NCBI RefSeq assembly: GCF_000703165.1
Contig: NZ_JNLQ01000002.1
Coordinates: 1,302,001-1,366,000, forward strand
Direction of reading: 5' to 3'
DNA from: Butyrivibrio sp. AE3004
GTDB lineage: Bacteria; Bacillota; Clostridia; Lachnospirales; Lachnospiraceae
DNA: 64,000 nt
In this document: positions 1-9,228 of the stretch, one piece after another
Layout of the letters: every line of letters begins with the position of its first letter
Numbering within the stretch: the first letter of the stretch is position 1
Made by a program: the position numbers and the translations under genes
The notes under the pieces: generated by a model
Databases searched by the model: none
What the model saw: the letters and a program-made list of their open reading frames with translations, nothing else
What the model was told of the DNA's origin: nothing

Positions 1-557
1 TGTTGTCAGCATTGACGCCTTATTTGCCATTCTATCAGAGCACTGGTGGTTGGAAGTTCAGTGTTTGGTTTTCATATATCTTCCCGATTTCCAGATTGGT
101 TGATTTTATTATAGGATGCAATTTAGGATATATATTTATTAGTAAAAAACATTCAGATGGTAAGAGATTATCATTTTATATAGGAATGGAGTTTTTATCT
201 GTATTTTTGTTTTTATGTAGTTCAGCAATATATAATACGAGCATTATTAACAAGCTCCAGTTCGGAAAAACAACGATATGGACTATACCTACTTGTATGA
301 TTATTTACATTTTTGCCTTGAATAAAGGAGTGCTTTCAAAGATATTAACACATAAATTTTTGGTGTTCTTAGGAGATTTGAGCTCATATACATTTATCGT
401 TCATCAACTTGTAATAAAAATATGTATGTTTACAGCGACGATGTTTGTAGGTGAAGCATTTAAAAAGAATCCTATAGTTTTGTTTAGTGCTTTTTGTATA
501 TCTATAGCCATTGCGGTATTATGGCGTAAGTATTTTGTTATAAGAAAGTGTAATTAA
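1..557 (+). CDS. Acyltransferase-3 family membrane protein, C-terminal part (5' end outside window)
   Basis: The reading frame is open from the left edge, so only the C-terminal ~185 residues are present. The fragment has several hydrophobic membrane spans and ends in a short basic tail. The spacing of spans and the motif SSYTFIVHQLVIK near the end resemble the last helices of OafA/YrhL-type acyltransferase-3 proteins, which O-acylate surface sugars from the cytoplasmic side of the membrane. It stops three bases before the next gene and so probably shares its transcript. The context, a run of glycosyltransferases, fits acylation of an exported glycan. The catalytic His of the family would lie upstream of the window, so activity cannot be judged. 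Family call is moderate. Confidence 0.6.
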   Translation, partial: LSALTPYLPFYQSTGGWKFSVWFSYIFPISRLVDFIIGCNLGYIFISKKHSDGKRLSFYIGMEFLSVFLFLCSSAIYNTSIINKLQFGKTTIWTIPTCMIIYIFALNKGVLSKILTHKFLVFLGDLSSYTFIVHQLVIKICMFTATMFVGEAFKKNPIVLFSAFCISIAIAVLWRKYFVIRKCN

Positions 558-560
558 GAA

Positions 561-2063
561 ATGAAGAACAAAAAAATTAATCCACTATACTATATTGCTT
601 TTTCGATAGTTGCATTCTTATTTGTACTTATCTGTTCTGCTACTACAAGTCCGATATATCCTAATTATAAGGGATGGGATTCAGGATTATTTCAGGTTAT
701 CGGTAAGGGATGGTCAGAAGGATATGTTCCCTATAAACAATTGTATGATCAAAAAGGTCCGGCTCTATTCTTGATTGAAATGATTGGATATCTGATAACA
801 GGTAACCAGTATGGGGTGTTTACTATACAAATTGTTTTAATGACAATTTCAATTTGTATAATCTATAAGATTTTTGCCAGATCCTTTAAGGACATATATG
901 CAGCCATATTTGCTGTTTGCATTATTTTTTCCTTTTCCTGTAATTATGAGTTTGGAAATCTATGTGAAGAATATGCGAATCCATTTCTATTGACAAGCTT
1001 GCTCTTTGTCACAGAATGGATGGAAAATAAGAGTAAAAAAAATTCGAATCACAATCCATTATATGCTTTTTTCTATGGTATAACATTTGGATTTTGCTTT
1101 ATGTCCAGGCTGACAAATGCTGTTGCAGTTTGTATAGCTGTGTTATTTATCGTGCTGTATCTTTGTGTAAATAAGGCATGGGAGAATCTGCTAAAAAATG
1201 CAGTTGCTTTTATACTTGGGACAGCTCTATTGGTTGTTCCGTTTATGCTTTATTTTGCTACAAAGGATAGTACTTATGAGTTTTGGTACGGAACTTTTTT
1301 ATATAACATTTCTTATGCATCTAATTCGACTGGTGGAATAAGCACAATTATCAGAGGTGCGATGGGGCAGATAGGTAGCTATGCAGTGGTTGCTGCAGGA
1401 ATTGTGTGCTTGATTAAAAAAGAATATTTTAACGGAATAATGTACATGGCTCTTGGCATTGGAACAGAGTTTTTGCTTATGAATATTATGAACTTTGGTC
1501 ATTATTCCATGATAACATTCCCACTTTTTCCTGTTGCAATTTATGAATTAAAAAAGAAATTCGACGAAGGAAGAGAAAATGGAATAGTGTGGTTACAATA
1601 TTTATCTATAACTATATTGATTGGAACTTGTGGAATAGCTGCTATACGAACAGGAAAGGAGATGAATAAACTAAGATATTATTATGACAAGTATTCTTCA
1701 TCTCCATCTGAGGAGGCAATTGCACCTTATAAGCAATTGCTAGATTTTGTAGATCTGATTCCTAAAGAGGAAAGAAATCAGGTAGTGGGATATGGAACAA
1801 ATCCCTGGTTTTATCTGGATATGGACATAACCCCTGCTAACAGATTTTTTGTCATGCAGGACTGGCAGGCAGAATTCAGTGAGTCATTTAGGAACTATCT
1901 ATTGGAGGAATACACTGTAAATAAGTCAGCATGGATTGTGTACAGTGACTCAAAAGAACCCATTATAAAAGATATATTGGATGAGAGCTATGAATTAGTC
2001 GATTCTGAGGCTGTTATTAATTCAAACGATGGGAGCATGCTAAAACTATATCACAAAAAATAA
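561..2063 (+). CDS. Polytopic membrane glycosyltransferase-like protein (GT39/ArnT-type fold)
   Basis: This is a 500-residue protein with an N-terminal membrane anchor, about ten further hydrophobic spans, and a soluble C-terminal domain from about residue 370. An acidic residue sits in the first outside loop in the motif KGWDSGLFQ (Asp40), followed by VPYKQLYDQKGPA. This layout is typical of GT-C enzymes that take sugars from polyprenyl-phosphate donors and transfer them outside the cytoplasmic membrane. The next gene has the same arrangement (Asp41, then VPYRDMAEQKGPA), so the two are probably a tandem duplication. It starts three bases after the acyltransferase stop. Substrate and acceptor cannot be read from the sequence. 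Confidence 0.65.
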   Translation: MKNKKINPLYYIAFSIVAFLFVLICSATTSPIYPNYKGWDSGLFQVIGKGWSEGYVPYKQLYDQKGPALFLIEMIGYLITGNQYGVFTIQIVLMTISICIIYKIFARSFKDIYAAIFAVCIIFSFSCNYEFGNLCEEYANPFLLTSLLFVTEWMENKSKKNSNHNPLYAFFYGITFGFCFMSRLTNAVAVCIAVLFIVLYLCVNKAWENLLKNAVAFILGTALLVVPFMLYFATKDSTYEFWYGTFLYNISYASNSTGGISTIIRGAMGQIGSYAVVAAGIVCLIKKEYFNGIMYMALGIGTEFLLMNIMNFGHYSMITFPLFPVAIYELKKKFDEGRENGIVWLQYLSITILIGTCGIAAIRTGKEMNKLRYYYDKYSSSPSEEAIAPYKQLLDFVDLIPKEERNQVVGYGTNPWFYLDMDITPANRFFVMQDWQAEFSESFRNYLLEEYTVNKSAWIVYSDSKEPIIKDILDESYELVDSEAVINSNDGSMLKLYHKK

Positions 2064-2101
2064 TTATCGAAATAATCAAATGATTTGTTAGGAAGAAAGA
2101 A

Positions 2102-3637
2102 ATGAAAGAAATATCACAAAAAGAAAAAATTAAGATTTATATGTTATGCTGTTTAGTAGCGTTTTTGATTCTTTCGATATGTTCAAAATGCTCATTTCTC
2201 TATCCCTTAAATAACTGGGGGGATGCAGGTTGCTACTATGTTCAGGGAAGAGGAATTCTTGTAGGATTGGTTCCTTATCGGGATATGGCTGAACAGAAGG
2301 GGCCTGCAATATTCTTTGTATATGCACTTGGTGAGCTTGTTTCTAAATCAAGCTTTATAGGGATTTTTATTATAGAGATAATTTGTGCCGCAACCTTTTT
2401 ATTTTTTTCAATTAGAATAGCAGGTCTTTTTTATAGCGTAAAAAGCTATGAGCTAGGAATCGCAGCTATTCTTGCTGCATCTGTTTATGGCTCATATGTA
2501 AACAGACATGGTGGCGGCCCTGAAGAAATGTCGCTGGCATTATTTTCTTTTATGTTATATTTGGCAGTAAGATATATTTCCAAGGATTTACTTCCAAGTG
2601 TAAAAGAAATGATTTTCTTAGGGATTTATGCTGGTTTATTATTTTGGACTAAATATACATTATGTGCATTGTATATCGCTTTATTACTTATAATGCTTGT
2701 TCACTCAATAATTCGACATGAGATGAGTAGTTTCTGGAAGAAGATAATCTATTTTGTGCTTGGGTGCATAATCATATCATTTCCAATTATTTTTTTCTTT
2801 GCTATTAATGGATCACTTATGGATCTTTTTATGGATTACTTTTACAATAATATCTTTCTGTACAGAAAAAATGATACTATTTATATGGGCTTTTGGGGAA
2901 ACATGAAGCTTGCTCTTTCGCTGCTTCTAAAGGCAAGAAATGCTTTTTCTCTGATATTAATAATTTTGGGATCTGTATGGATGCTGATGCAGAAAAAATA
3001 TGAGTTATTTATTGGATTGTTGGCTTCATTTTTGTTTGCATTTATTATTCTTAATTCAGGAATAGCACAAAAATATAGTAATCTGCCACTGTTCGTTTTC
3101 TGTGGATTGGGTTTTTGTCCAATAATTGGATTATTAAACACAAAAAAACTTACCGGAAATTTTTTGATCAATATTATTATTGTTGTTTGTGCGATGATTG
3201 GGGCTTATGTATTTTGCCTTCACACACATGATCTTCTTAAGAAGAAGTCAGAAATGCCTCAATATGCATTTTCTTCAGAGATGAAGAGCTATGGTATTGA
3301 TAATTATTCAATGCTGTATTATGGGGTGCTTGATGAGGGCTACTACTTTGCAGATGGGCAGATGCCAAAGTGGAGAGCATTTGTTCAGTTAAATCAAGGT
3401 GGTAGTGAATTAAAGAATCTTCAGAATGGATATATAAATAAGCAGGAGCCGGATTTTATTATTTCCGAGAAAATGCTTTGCGACTCTTCTGATTATGATA
3501 TTGTTGCTGCAAGTTATGAAGGCAATGCCGAAAAAGAAGTTGTCTCCTTTGATGATTTTGGCTATGAGATGATAGATGAAAAATCATTTTATTACGAAGA
3601 GTACAACCATGTTGTCAGACTTTATAAAAGAAAATAA
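2102..3637 (+). CDS. Polytopic membrane glycosyltransferase-like protein, paralog of the preceding gene
   Basis: This is a 511-residue protein with the same plan as its upstream neighbour: one N-terminal span, an early outside loop with Asp41 in NWGDAGCYY, the shared block PYRDMAEQKGPA, many membrane spans, and a soluble C-terminal domain. The early-loop Asp is the usual catalytic position in GT-C glycosyltransferases using lipid-linked donors. A purine-rich GGAAGAAAGA ribosome binding site precedes the ATG. The 38-base gap and shared orientation suggest one operon. Duplication followed by divergence would let the pair add different sugars or act at different positions on one polymer. That division of labour is inference. 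Confidence 0.63.
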   Translation: MKEISQKEKIKIYMLCCLVAFLILSICSKCSFLYPLNNWGDAGCYYVQGRGILVGLVPYRDMAEQKGPAIFFVYALGELVSKSSFIGIFIIEIICAATFLFFSIRIAGLFYSVKSYELGIAAILAASVYGSYVNRHGGGPEEMSLALFSFMLYLAVRYISKDLLPSVKEMIFLGIYAGLLFWTKYTLCALYIALLLIMLVHSIIRHEMSSFWKKIIYFVLGCIIISFPIIFFFAINGSLMDLFMDYFYNNIFLYRKNDTIYMGFWGNMKLALSLLLKARNAFSLILIILGSVWMLMQKKYELFIGLLASFLFAFIILNSGIAQKYSNLPLFVFCGLGFCPIIGLLNTKKLTGNFLINIIIVVCAMIGAYVFCLHTHDLLKKKSEMPQYAFSSEMKSYGIDNYSMLYYGVLDEGYYFADGQMPKWRAFVQLNQGGSELKNLQNGYINKQEPDFIISEKMLCDSSDYDIVAASYEGNAEKEVVSFDDFGYEMIDEKSFYYEEYNHVVRLYKRK

Positions 3638-3669
3638 TTATTGATGAATTGAAAGGTATTTTAGGAAAA

Positions 3670-5166
3670 ATGAGTAAGATTGAAAAGAGTTTATTATTCG
3701 TAATAATAGCAGTTACATCATTGATGATTGTTTTCTTTGGCGTAAGAAAAGTCAATTATCATTGTGATGAAATATGGACTTATGGACTTTCAAATAATAT
3801 AGGAGGAATCAATCCTGAATTTGAGATTGGCGAAACATACACCAGAATGGGACCTTTTGAAAGCTTTACTATAGTACAGGATGGAGAAGCGTTTAACTAC
3901 GCTAACGTTTGGGAAAACCAGGCAAAAGATGTTCATCCGCCATTTTATTACATTCTCATACATACGATCTGCTCTATATTTAAGGGATCATTTAGCAAGT
4001 GGTATGGAATAGGCCTTAATATGTTCTGGATGATTTTGATTTTGCCCCTTCTCTACATGCTTGCAAAAGAAATGATAGGTAGCATCTCGGCATCTTTGGG
4101 TATTGCCATAGCATATGCAACATCTGTTATATTTTTAGATACAATGCTTCTTATCAGAATGTATGCACAGTTTACTTTTTTTGTTGTTCTAATTATGTAT
4201 TTGTTTAAAAAGAATTGGGACAAGAAGCCGGAAAAACATTTTTTGATCAAGCTTGGAATCACATTATTTTTTGGTATGCTGACACATTATTATTTCCTTT
4301 TTGTTGCTTTCTTTATGTGTCTCATATATGGAATTAGACTGATACTTGCAAAGAACAAAACAGATATAAGAAATTATATAATCTCTTTAGGTATAGCGGG
4401 AATCCTATATGGTATAACTTGGTATCATATACTAGCGCATATCTTTAATGGCTACAGGGGTGCGGAGGCAATTAGTAAAGCAACAAGCTTTGGAGGATTG
4501 ATATCTGGATTTGTAGGAATGGCATCTATTTTGAATGATGAAGCTTTTTCTGGACTAATACTGCTATTTTGTATTTTAGTAATAGTTTACGTAGTGCTAT
4601 TAGTAAAAGATAAAAAATTACAATTTGATTATACTGTTTGTATTTTCTTATGTGGAATATTCTATATGTTGGTTGTCGGTAAAATATGCCCTATAGTTAC
4701 AACAAGATATATTATGCCGATTGCATGGATATTTATTTTATGTGCTTTCATTGTAGTTTGGAATCTCATAAAGCTTTTTGTCAAAAATAAAAAAATGGCA
4801 GATATTGCAGTTGTTGCAATATTTTGTGTCATTGCATTTGCGAATATTGCAAAGAGAGACTTTTATATACCTATGGATTACAATAATCTGGAACAAATGG
4901 TTGCAATTAGTAATGCTGAAGGGAAAACTGTAGTAGTATGTGTGGATTTGAATTGGAAAATTCTGTATGATTTTGTATTACTTCAGAATGCTGATAGCTA
5001 TGTTTTTGCTGATAAAGATGATTTTCAAAAGATTTTGAATGCACAGAAAGAGGATTATATACTAGCTGTTAATCTTGAAGATGATAGAGATAAGATAGTA
5101 AAATCAACAAAAGCAGAGTTATTGTATGATGATGGGAAGAATTATTATTATTTAGTAAAAAAATGA
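3670..5166 (+). CDS. GT39-like membrane glycosyltransferase
   Basis: This 498-residue polytopic protein carries an acidic pair in the first outside loop (YHCDEIWTYGLS, Asp33-Glu34), followed by an AKDVHPPFYY segment. That combination is characteristic of dolichyl- or undecaprenyl-phosphate-sugar-dependent GT39/GT83-type enzymes. The C-terminal ~100 residues are soluble. I chose the ATG at 3670 because AGGA lies just upstream; an in-frame TTG at 3649 has no ribosome binding site. It is the third GT-C-like enzyme in a row but is not a close copy of the first two. It is the last gene before a 760-base non-coding, partly pseudogenic stretch, so the first transcript probably ends here. Confidence 0.66.
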   Translation: MSKIEKSLLFVIIAVTSLMIVFFGVRKVNYHCDEIWTYGLSNNIGGINPEFEIGETYTRMGPFESFTIVQDGEAFNYANVWENQAKDVHPPFYYILIHTICSIFKGSFSKWYGIGLNMFWMILILPLLYMLAKEMIGSISASLGIAIAYATSVIFLDTMLLIRMYAQFTFFVVLIMYLFKKNWDKKPEKHFLIKLGITLFFGMLTHYYFLFVAFFMCLIYGIRLILAKNKTDIRNYIISLGIAGILYGITWYHILAHIFNGYRGAEAISKATSFGGLISGFVGMASILNDEAFSGLILLFCILVIVYVVLLVKDKKLQFDYTVCIFLCGIFYMLVVGKICPIVTTRYIMPIAWIFILCAFIVVWNLIKLFVKNKKMADIAVVAIFCVIAFANIAKRDFYIPMDYNNLEQMVAISNAEGKTVVVCVDLNWKILYDFVLLQNADSYVFADKDDFQKILNAQKEDYILAVNLEDDRDKIVKSTKAELLYDDGKNYYYLVKK

Positions 5167-5220
5167 TTCATAATTCATTTGGATTAGATTTGCTCGTTGT
5201 TGTGAACGCTACTCAAAGTG

Positions 5221-5279
5221 ATATGTCTTAGTAAGAAGAGACAGGACTGGGAAATAACATCATTTATATGTCTTAGTAA
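5221..5279. repeat. Short direct repeat pair (14 bp)
   Basis: The 14-mer ATATGTCTTAGTAA occurs exactly at 5221-5234 and again at 5266-5279, with 31 bases between copies. It lies just after the glycosyltransferase stop and beside the decayed GH5 gene. It could be a scar of recombination or a protein-binding pair. No mobile-element gene is nearby. Confidence 0.6.
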
Positions 5280-5280
5280 A

Positions 5281-5690
5281 AGTTATTTATAACAGCAAGA
5301 TTACCATTCTTTACTTCATTCTTATATGTATTTCCCGGAGTTGCAGAATAGGCACTATTAATATCCTATCGGTATTTTTTATATTGGTGCCTCTTACTGT
5401 ATCAACAAATAGCTGATTAAGTTCATCCATCTGTGATGCAGCTTTTTTCCAAAAATCCAATATTTTTAACAATTGTCAACTTCGTTATATGATGCAAATA
5501 ATAAATGGTTGTCATAGGATTTAAATTTATTCGAGATTTCAGTCCATAGAGATGCTGCATTATTTTTTATTTGTATGAAGTTATCTTCCTTCACTTCGGC
5601 TTGGATGGGTTCACTATCGTGATGAATGTATATTATGCCTGTTTCATCACGGTAAGTACGTGTGTGACAGATTACTATAATCTGTTGCAT
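5281..5690 (-). pseudogene. Decayed GH5 (cellulase-family) glycosidase remnant
   Basis: On the minus strand, a 74-codon open stretch (5690-5466) contains IYIHHDS, then LWTEISNKFKSYDNHLLF and ASYNEV. This matches the GH5 order: a beta-strand ending in His-His, then the W.qIa..Fk.Y..hLiFe..NE block with the acid/base Glu. It stops at 5466. After a frame change, 5460-5350 reads DELNQLFVDTVRGT followed by NTDRILIVP, the segment that directly follows the NE block in many clostridial GH5 enzymes. A third frame continues to about 5281. There is no intact start, signal peptide, or second catalytic Glu. The reading frame is broken at least twice, so it is a relic. Further open codons up to about 5800 may be more of its 5' part. 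The family call is from motif order only. Confidence 0.6.
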
Positions 5691-5929
5691 CCCCGTAATA
5701 GGTGTAAAGAGAGTTGCTTGGATTCAAACCAGTATTTATGGTTTCAATAAATCTAGTGGCAGCGAGGGGGAAGAGCAAAACAGCGGAATACGTAACAAGG
5801 TATATAAATTTAAAAATAGTAATTTGCCACGCTTAATTTTATGTGTTATTTTGATGAATGTTTTATAGTTTTGAATTTATTTCATGGCTAATAAGTCAAG
5901 AATATTTTCTTTGAAAGTGAGACTATGAT

Positions 5930-6970
5930 ATGAAAAAAAAGAATTCAAAAATTGATATTGTAATTCCTTGGGTAGATGGAAGTGATCCGTTATGGCTTTC
6001 TGAAAAAAGATTATATGATGAAAAAATGCCCTTTCTTGATGATAGCATAAATTCAAATCAAAGATACAGAGATTGGGGATTGATGCGGTATTGGTTTCGC
6101 GGTATAGAAAAAAATATGCCATTTATCAATAAGATATTTTTTGTGACATGGGGGCATGTGCCGGATTGGCTTAATATTGATCATGAGAAGCTTGTAATTA
6201 TAAAACACAAAGATTATATTCCTGATAAGTACTTGCCAACTTACAATTCTAATGTTATTGAATTAAATCTGCATAGGATAGAAGATCTTTCTGAAAACTT
6301 TATATTGTTCAATGATGATGTGTTTGTAATATCACAGACTACTGAAGATATGTTTTATAAAAATAATCTTCCATGTGATATGCCACAGTGTGAGATTTTG
6401 TTTAATTATGATTTGACTAGTGTGTTTGAACATATTGTCTTTAATAATCTTGGAATTATTAATAAACATTTCGGAGAACAACGAAGACCGTTAAAAGCTG
6501 TCCTTAAGTGGGTAAGCCCTATTTATGGACGAAAAATAATGTTGTCTAATCTAAATAAACTAGCATTTAAAAGAATAACAGGCTTTAAGGATCAGCATCT
6601 TGCAATTCCACATAAGAAGAGTGTATTTCAAAGTATCTGGGAATTAGAGAATGAAAACCTTGACAGGGTTTGCATGAACAGGTATAGAACTGCAATGGAT
6701 ATAAGCACGTGGTTAATGAAGTATTGGAATTTAGTTACTGGAAACTTTACACCTATTAATACTTCTTTGATAGGTGAATACTTAGGTTTTCAGAACGAAA
6801 AATCTTTAGATGAAATATGTAATAAGATAGTAAGGAAAGAAAAACCTATTTTGGTTATCAATGATACGATTGATGGCACAGATGAACAATTATTTTTTCG
6901 TTGTCAAAAGAGACTTGTTGATGCATTTGAGAGAATACTTCCTGAAAAAAGTTCATATGAAAAATATTAA
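5930..6970 (+). CDS. Stealth-family sugar-phosphate transferase
   Basis: This 346-residue cytoplasmic protein opens with IDIVIPWVDGSDP (residues 8-20), the hallmark first conserved block of Stealth proteins. It continues with YRDWGLMRYWFRGIEKN and FFVTWGHVPDWL, then YLPTYNSNVIE and FILFNDDVFV, in the order expected for the later blocks. Stealth enzymes transfer hexose-1-phosphate from nucleotide sugars to build phosphodiester-linked capsular polymers; human GlcNAc-1-phosphotransferase is a distant relative. The DGSD and NDD acidic residues are intact. It is preceded by the pseudogene region and runs convergently into the next gene with a one-base gap. It points to a phosphodiester linkage in the local polymer. 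Confidence 0.85.
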   Translation: MKKKNSKIDIVIPWVDGSDPLWLSEKRLYDEKMPFLDDSINSNQRYRDWGLMRYWFRGIEKNMPFINKIFFVTWGHVPDWLNIDHEKLVIIKHKDYIPDKYLPTYNSNVIELNLHRIEDLSENFILFNDDVFVISQTTEDMFYKNNLPCDMPQCEILFNYDLTSVFEHIVFNNLGIINKHFGEQRRPLKAVLKWVSPIYGRKIMLSNLNKLAFKRITGFKDQHLAIPHKKSVFQSIWELENENLDRVCMNRYRTAMDISTWLMKYWNLVTGNFTPINTSLIGEYLGFQNEKSLDEICNKIVRKEKPILVINDTIDGTDEQLFFRCQKRLVDAFERILPEKSSYEKY

Positions 6971-6971
6971 A

Positions 6972-7949
6972 TCAGTTATTTATAAGATTTCTAATGGAAC
7001 CATATAATGTAAGATTTATTCTAAATAATAATAATCTTATTTTGTTTTTTTTACTTACATAAGGTAAAAGTGCTTTAGCAATTTTGCAATAATCTTTATA
7101 TTGATTGTTGATTATTATTTTTGCATCCTTATTTCTAAGGGCATCCTTTGCTTCTAGAAGAAGTCTCGTTCCAAAGCCAAACCTAAAGAGACTTGCCTTA
7201 TAGTTTTTTAATGACAAGCAATAGTTAGTTATAAGAATATTCACTGATGTTGCGTCAAGTAATTTCATTGAAGGATTACTACGCATAAGGCTTTTTTCTG
7301 AACATGTAAAATAGTAAACTGGTTCACTGATAACATATATTGACTTCGATTGATCCAATAGATAGGGAAGAGTACAATCATCCTCAGCTATTCTAATATC
7401 TTCTCTAAATCGAAGAGTTTTCCATAAATGCATATCATATAGTTTAGCAGTAACTTGTATAACAAGTCTGCAGTCAGCTTCAGCCATCATGCTTAAAACT
7501 TCATATTTATTTAACTTTTTGTTGAGATAATAGTCTGGAATATATGGTCTGCCTAGATAATCTCCACCATCTGAGTATATGTCAAAATTTCCGATGACAT
7601 AATTTGCATCATGTTCTTTGATAGAAGTTAAAAGTAAAGAAAGAGCTTTGGGAGCTAATCTATCATCACTATCAAGAAACATTACGTAATTCCCGGTAGC
7701 AATGTTTAATCCCTGATTTCTGGCATGACTTACACCATTATTTTCAGTATGTAAAACAACGATGTTTGGATATTTGCTGGCATAGTTATCACATAATATA
7801 GGAGAATTATCAGTGCTGCCATCATCAACAAGTATTATTTCTGTGGTAACATCTTTTTGATTTAGTACACTTTCTATACAATTATTTATGTACTTTTCCC
7901 TATTATAAACTGGAATGATTACAGAAATTATATTGCTTGATTCACTCAT
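6972..7949 (-). CDS. GT2 family glycosyltransferase
   Basis: This 325-residue GT-A fold glycosyltransferase has VIIPVYNREKYI at the N-terminus, LVDDGSTDNS, and the metal-binding acidic motif FLDSDD near residue 95. These are standard for EpsJ/WcaA-like GT2 enzymes that add sugars from nucleotide donors in the cytoplasm. The C-terminal ~80 residues (RFGFGTRLLLEAKDALRN, then KNKIRLLLFRINL) are shared in spirit with the two other GT2 proteins in this locus, indicating a local paralog family. It is the only minus-strand intact gene in the cluster and converges on the Stealth gene. Its start faces the next GT2 gene across a 270-base, very AT-rich divergent promoter region. Confidence 0.88.
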   Translation of the reverse strand: MSESSNIISVIIPVYNREKYINNCIESVLNQKDVTTEIILVDDGSTDNSPILCDNYASKYPNIVVLHTENNGVSHARNQGLNIATGNYVMFLDSDDRLAPKALSLLLTSIKEHDANYVIGNFDIYSDGGDYLGRPYIPDYYLNKKLNKYEVLSMMAEADCRLVIQVTAKLYDMHLWKTLRFREDIRIAEDDCTLPYLLDQSKSIYVISEPVYYFTCSEKSLMRSNPSMKLLDATSVNILITNYCLSLKNYKASLFRFGFGTRLLLEAKDALRNKDAKIIINNQYKDYCKIAKALLPYVSKKNKIRLLLFRINLTLYGSIRNLINN

Positions 7950-8219
7950 TTTTTTATCCCTTTTTATGTTCTATTAACTTTAAAATACGATTATAACCAT
8001 GTGCTATAAATAATAAAACGAATTCTTCAAAAATAGTTTAAAAATCATCTTGTTTTGTATTTATTATGTGAGAACAAAAATAATTACAAAAACAATTGTT
8101 AAATCTTGAAAATAATAATATAATCTTCTATCAATGTAAAGAATAAAAATATTATAATACATATGTATATAAAACTTCACATTTATTAAAATGATAATGG
8201 AGAATTAAATTAGTTATTT

Positions 8220-9215
8220 ATGAATAATTTGATTTCAGTGATTCTTACTGTCTATAATAGAGAAAATTATTTGTCAAGATGTATAGATAGCATTCTTGCC
8301 CAGAAAAATGTAAATTTTGAAATTATTATTATTGATGACGGAAGTACTGATTCATCTCCCCAAATTTGCGACGAATATGCATCTAAATATGACAATATTA
8401 GAGTGATTCATGAAAAAAATGCTGGTCTTAGCGTCGCCAGAAATACTGGTCTTGATAACGTCAAGGGTGATTTTGTTTTTTTTATAGATGATGATGATTA
8501 TCTTCCTGAGGATTCGCTGTACACTTTGATGAAACTTCAAATAGAAAATGATGCGGATCTTGTATTGGGGAATTATTCTGAGTATCTGGATGATGGCAGT
8601 TATGATAAAACCTTCAAAATACCGGAAAAATATTGTAATAAACTGCTTACAAACCGTGAGACTTGTGAGTTATTATTTTATTCTGAGTTTACACATGTAC
8701 TTGTTGTTAACTGGGGAAAGCTCTATAGAAAAAAAATATGGGATGGTGTTAGGTTCCCTGATGAAATAATAAAAAGTGAAGATCAGTTTGTTTTACCTTC
8801 ACTTATTGAAGCGTGTGAGAGAATTTACTTTACTGATAAAGTGGTATACAATCAGGTATTCTCATCTCACAGCATTACCAGAAGTAAATATGGGCTTAAA
8901 AATTTGTTCCATGCAAGTGGAATTTCTGAGGTGATTAAGTATTTGCTCAAAAAAAAATATTATGATATTGCTGTTTTTAAATTTGGGGTAGGTACAAGAT
9001 CTATAATATATTTTAATTGTGTTCTAAAGGATGAAGATTCCCAAAATGAAATACGAAGACTTTACAAGATATATTGTGGATTTGCGAAGGAATTGATGCC
9101 ATATGTTAGCATGAAAAACAAACTCAGATTTTTGCTTTTCAGATTATCTTTGAAAGGGTATACAATTTTTCAGAGAAAACACTCAAAAAGATTTGCAAAA
9201 CGCAATTTTGGGTAA
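8220..9215 (+). CDS. GT2 family glycosyltransferase
   Basis: This 331-residue GT2 enzyme has SVILTVYNRENYLSRC, IIDDGSTDSSPQ and FIDDDD, i.e. a DDD variant of the usual DSDD metal motif. The C-terminal region includes FKFGVGTRSIIYF and MKNKLRFLLFRLSL, close to the tails of the other two local GT2 proteins. It is the first plus-strand gene after the divergent AT-rich spacer. It ends 13 bases before the likely start of the VTC-domain gene, so these are probably co-transcribed. Donor and acceptor sugars are not predictable. The ribosome binding site is weak, with GGAG lying further upstream than usual. Confidence 0.87.
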   Translation: MNNLISVILTVYNRENYLSRCIDSILAQKNVNFEIIIIDDGSTDSSPQICDEYASKYDNIRVIHEKNAGLSVARNTGLDNVKGDFVFFIDDDDYLPEDSLYTLMKLQIENDADLVLGNYSEYLDDGSYDKTFKIPEKYCNKLLTNRETCELLFYSEFTHVLVVNWGKLYRKKIWDGVRFPDEIIKSEDQFVLPSLIEACERIYFTDKVVYNQVFSSHSITRSKYGLKNLFHASGISEVIKYLLKKKYYDIAVFKFGVGTRSIIYFNCVLKDEDSQNEIRRLYKIYCGFAKELMPYVSMKNKLRFLLFRLSLKGYTIFQRKHSKRFAKRNFG

Positions 9216-9228
9216 ATACATTGAAGAT

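Noticed and set aside
5221..5279. Direct repeat pair as ends of an insertion sequence
   Set aside because: Only 31 bases lie between the copies and no transposase or terminal inverted repeats are present.
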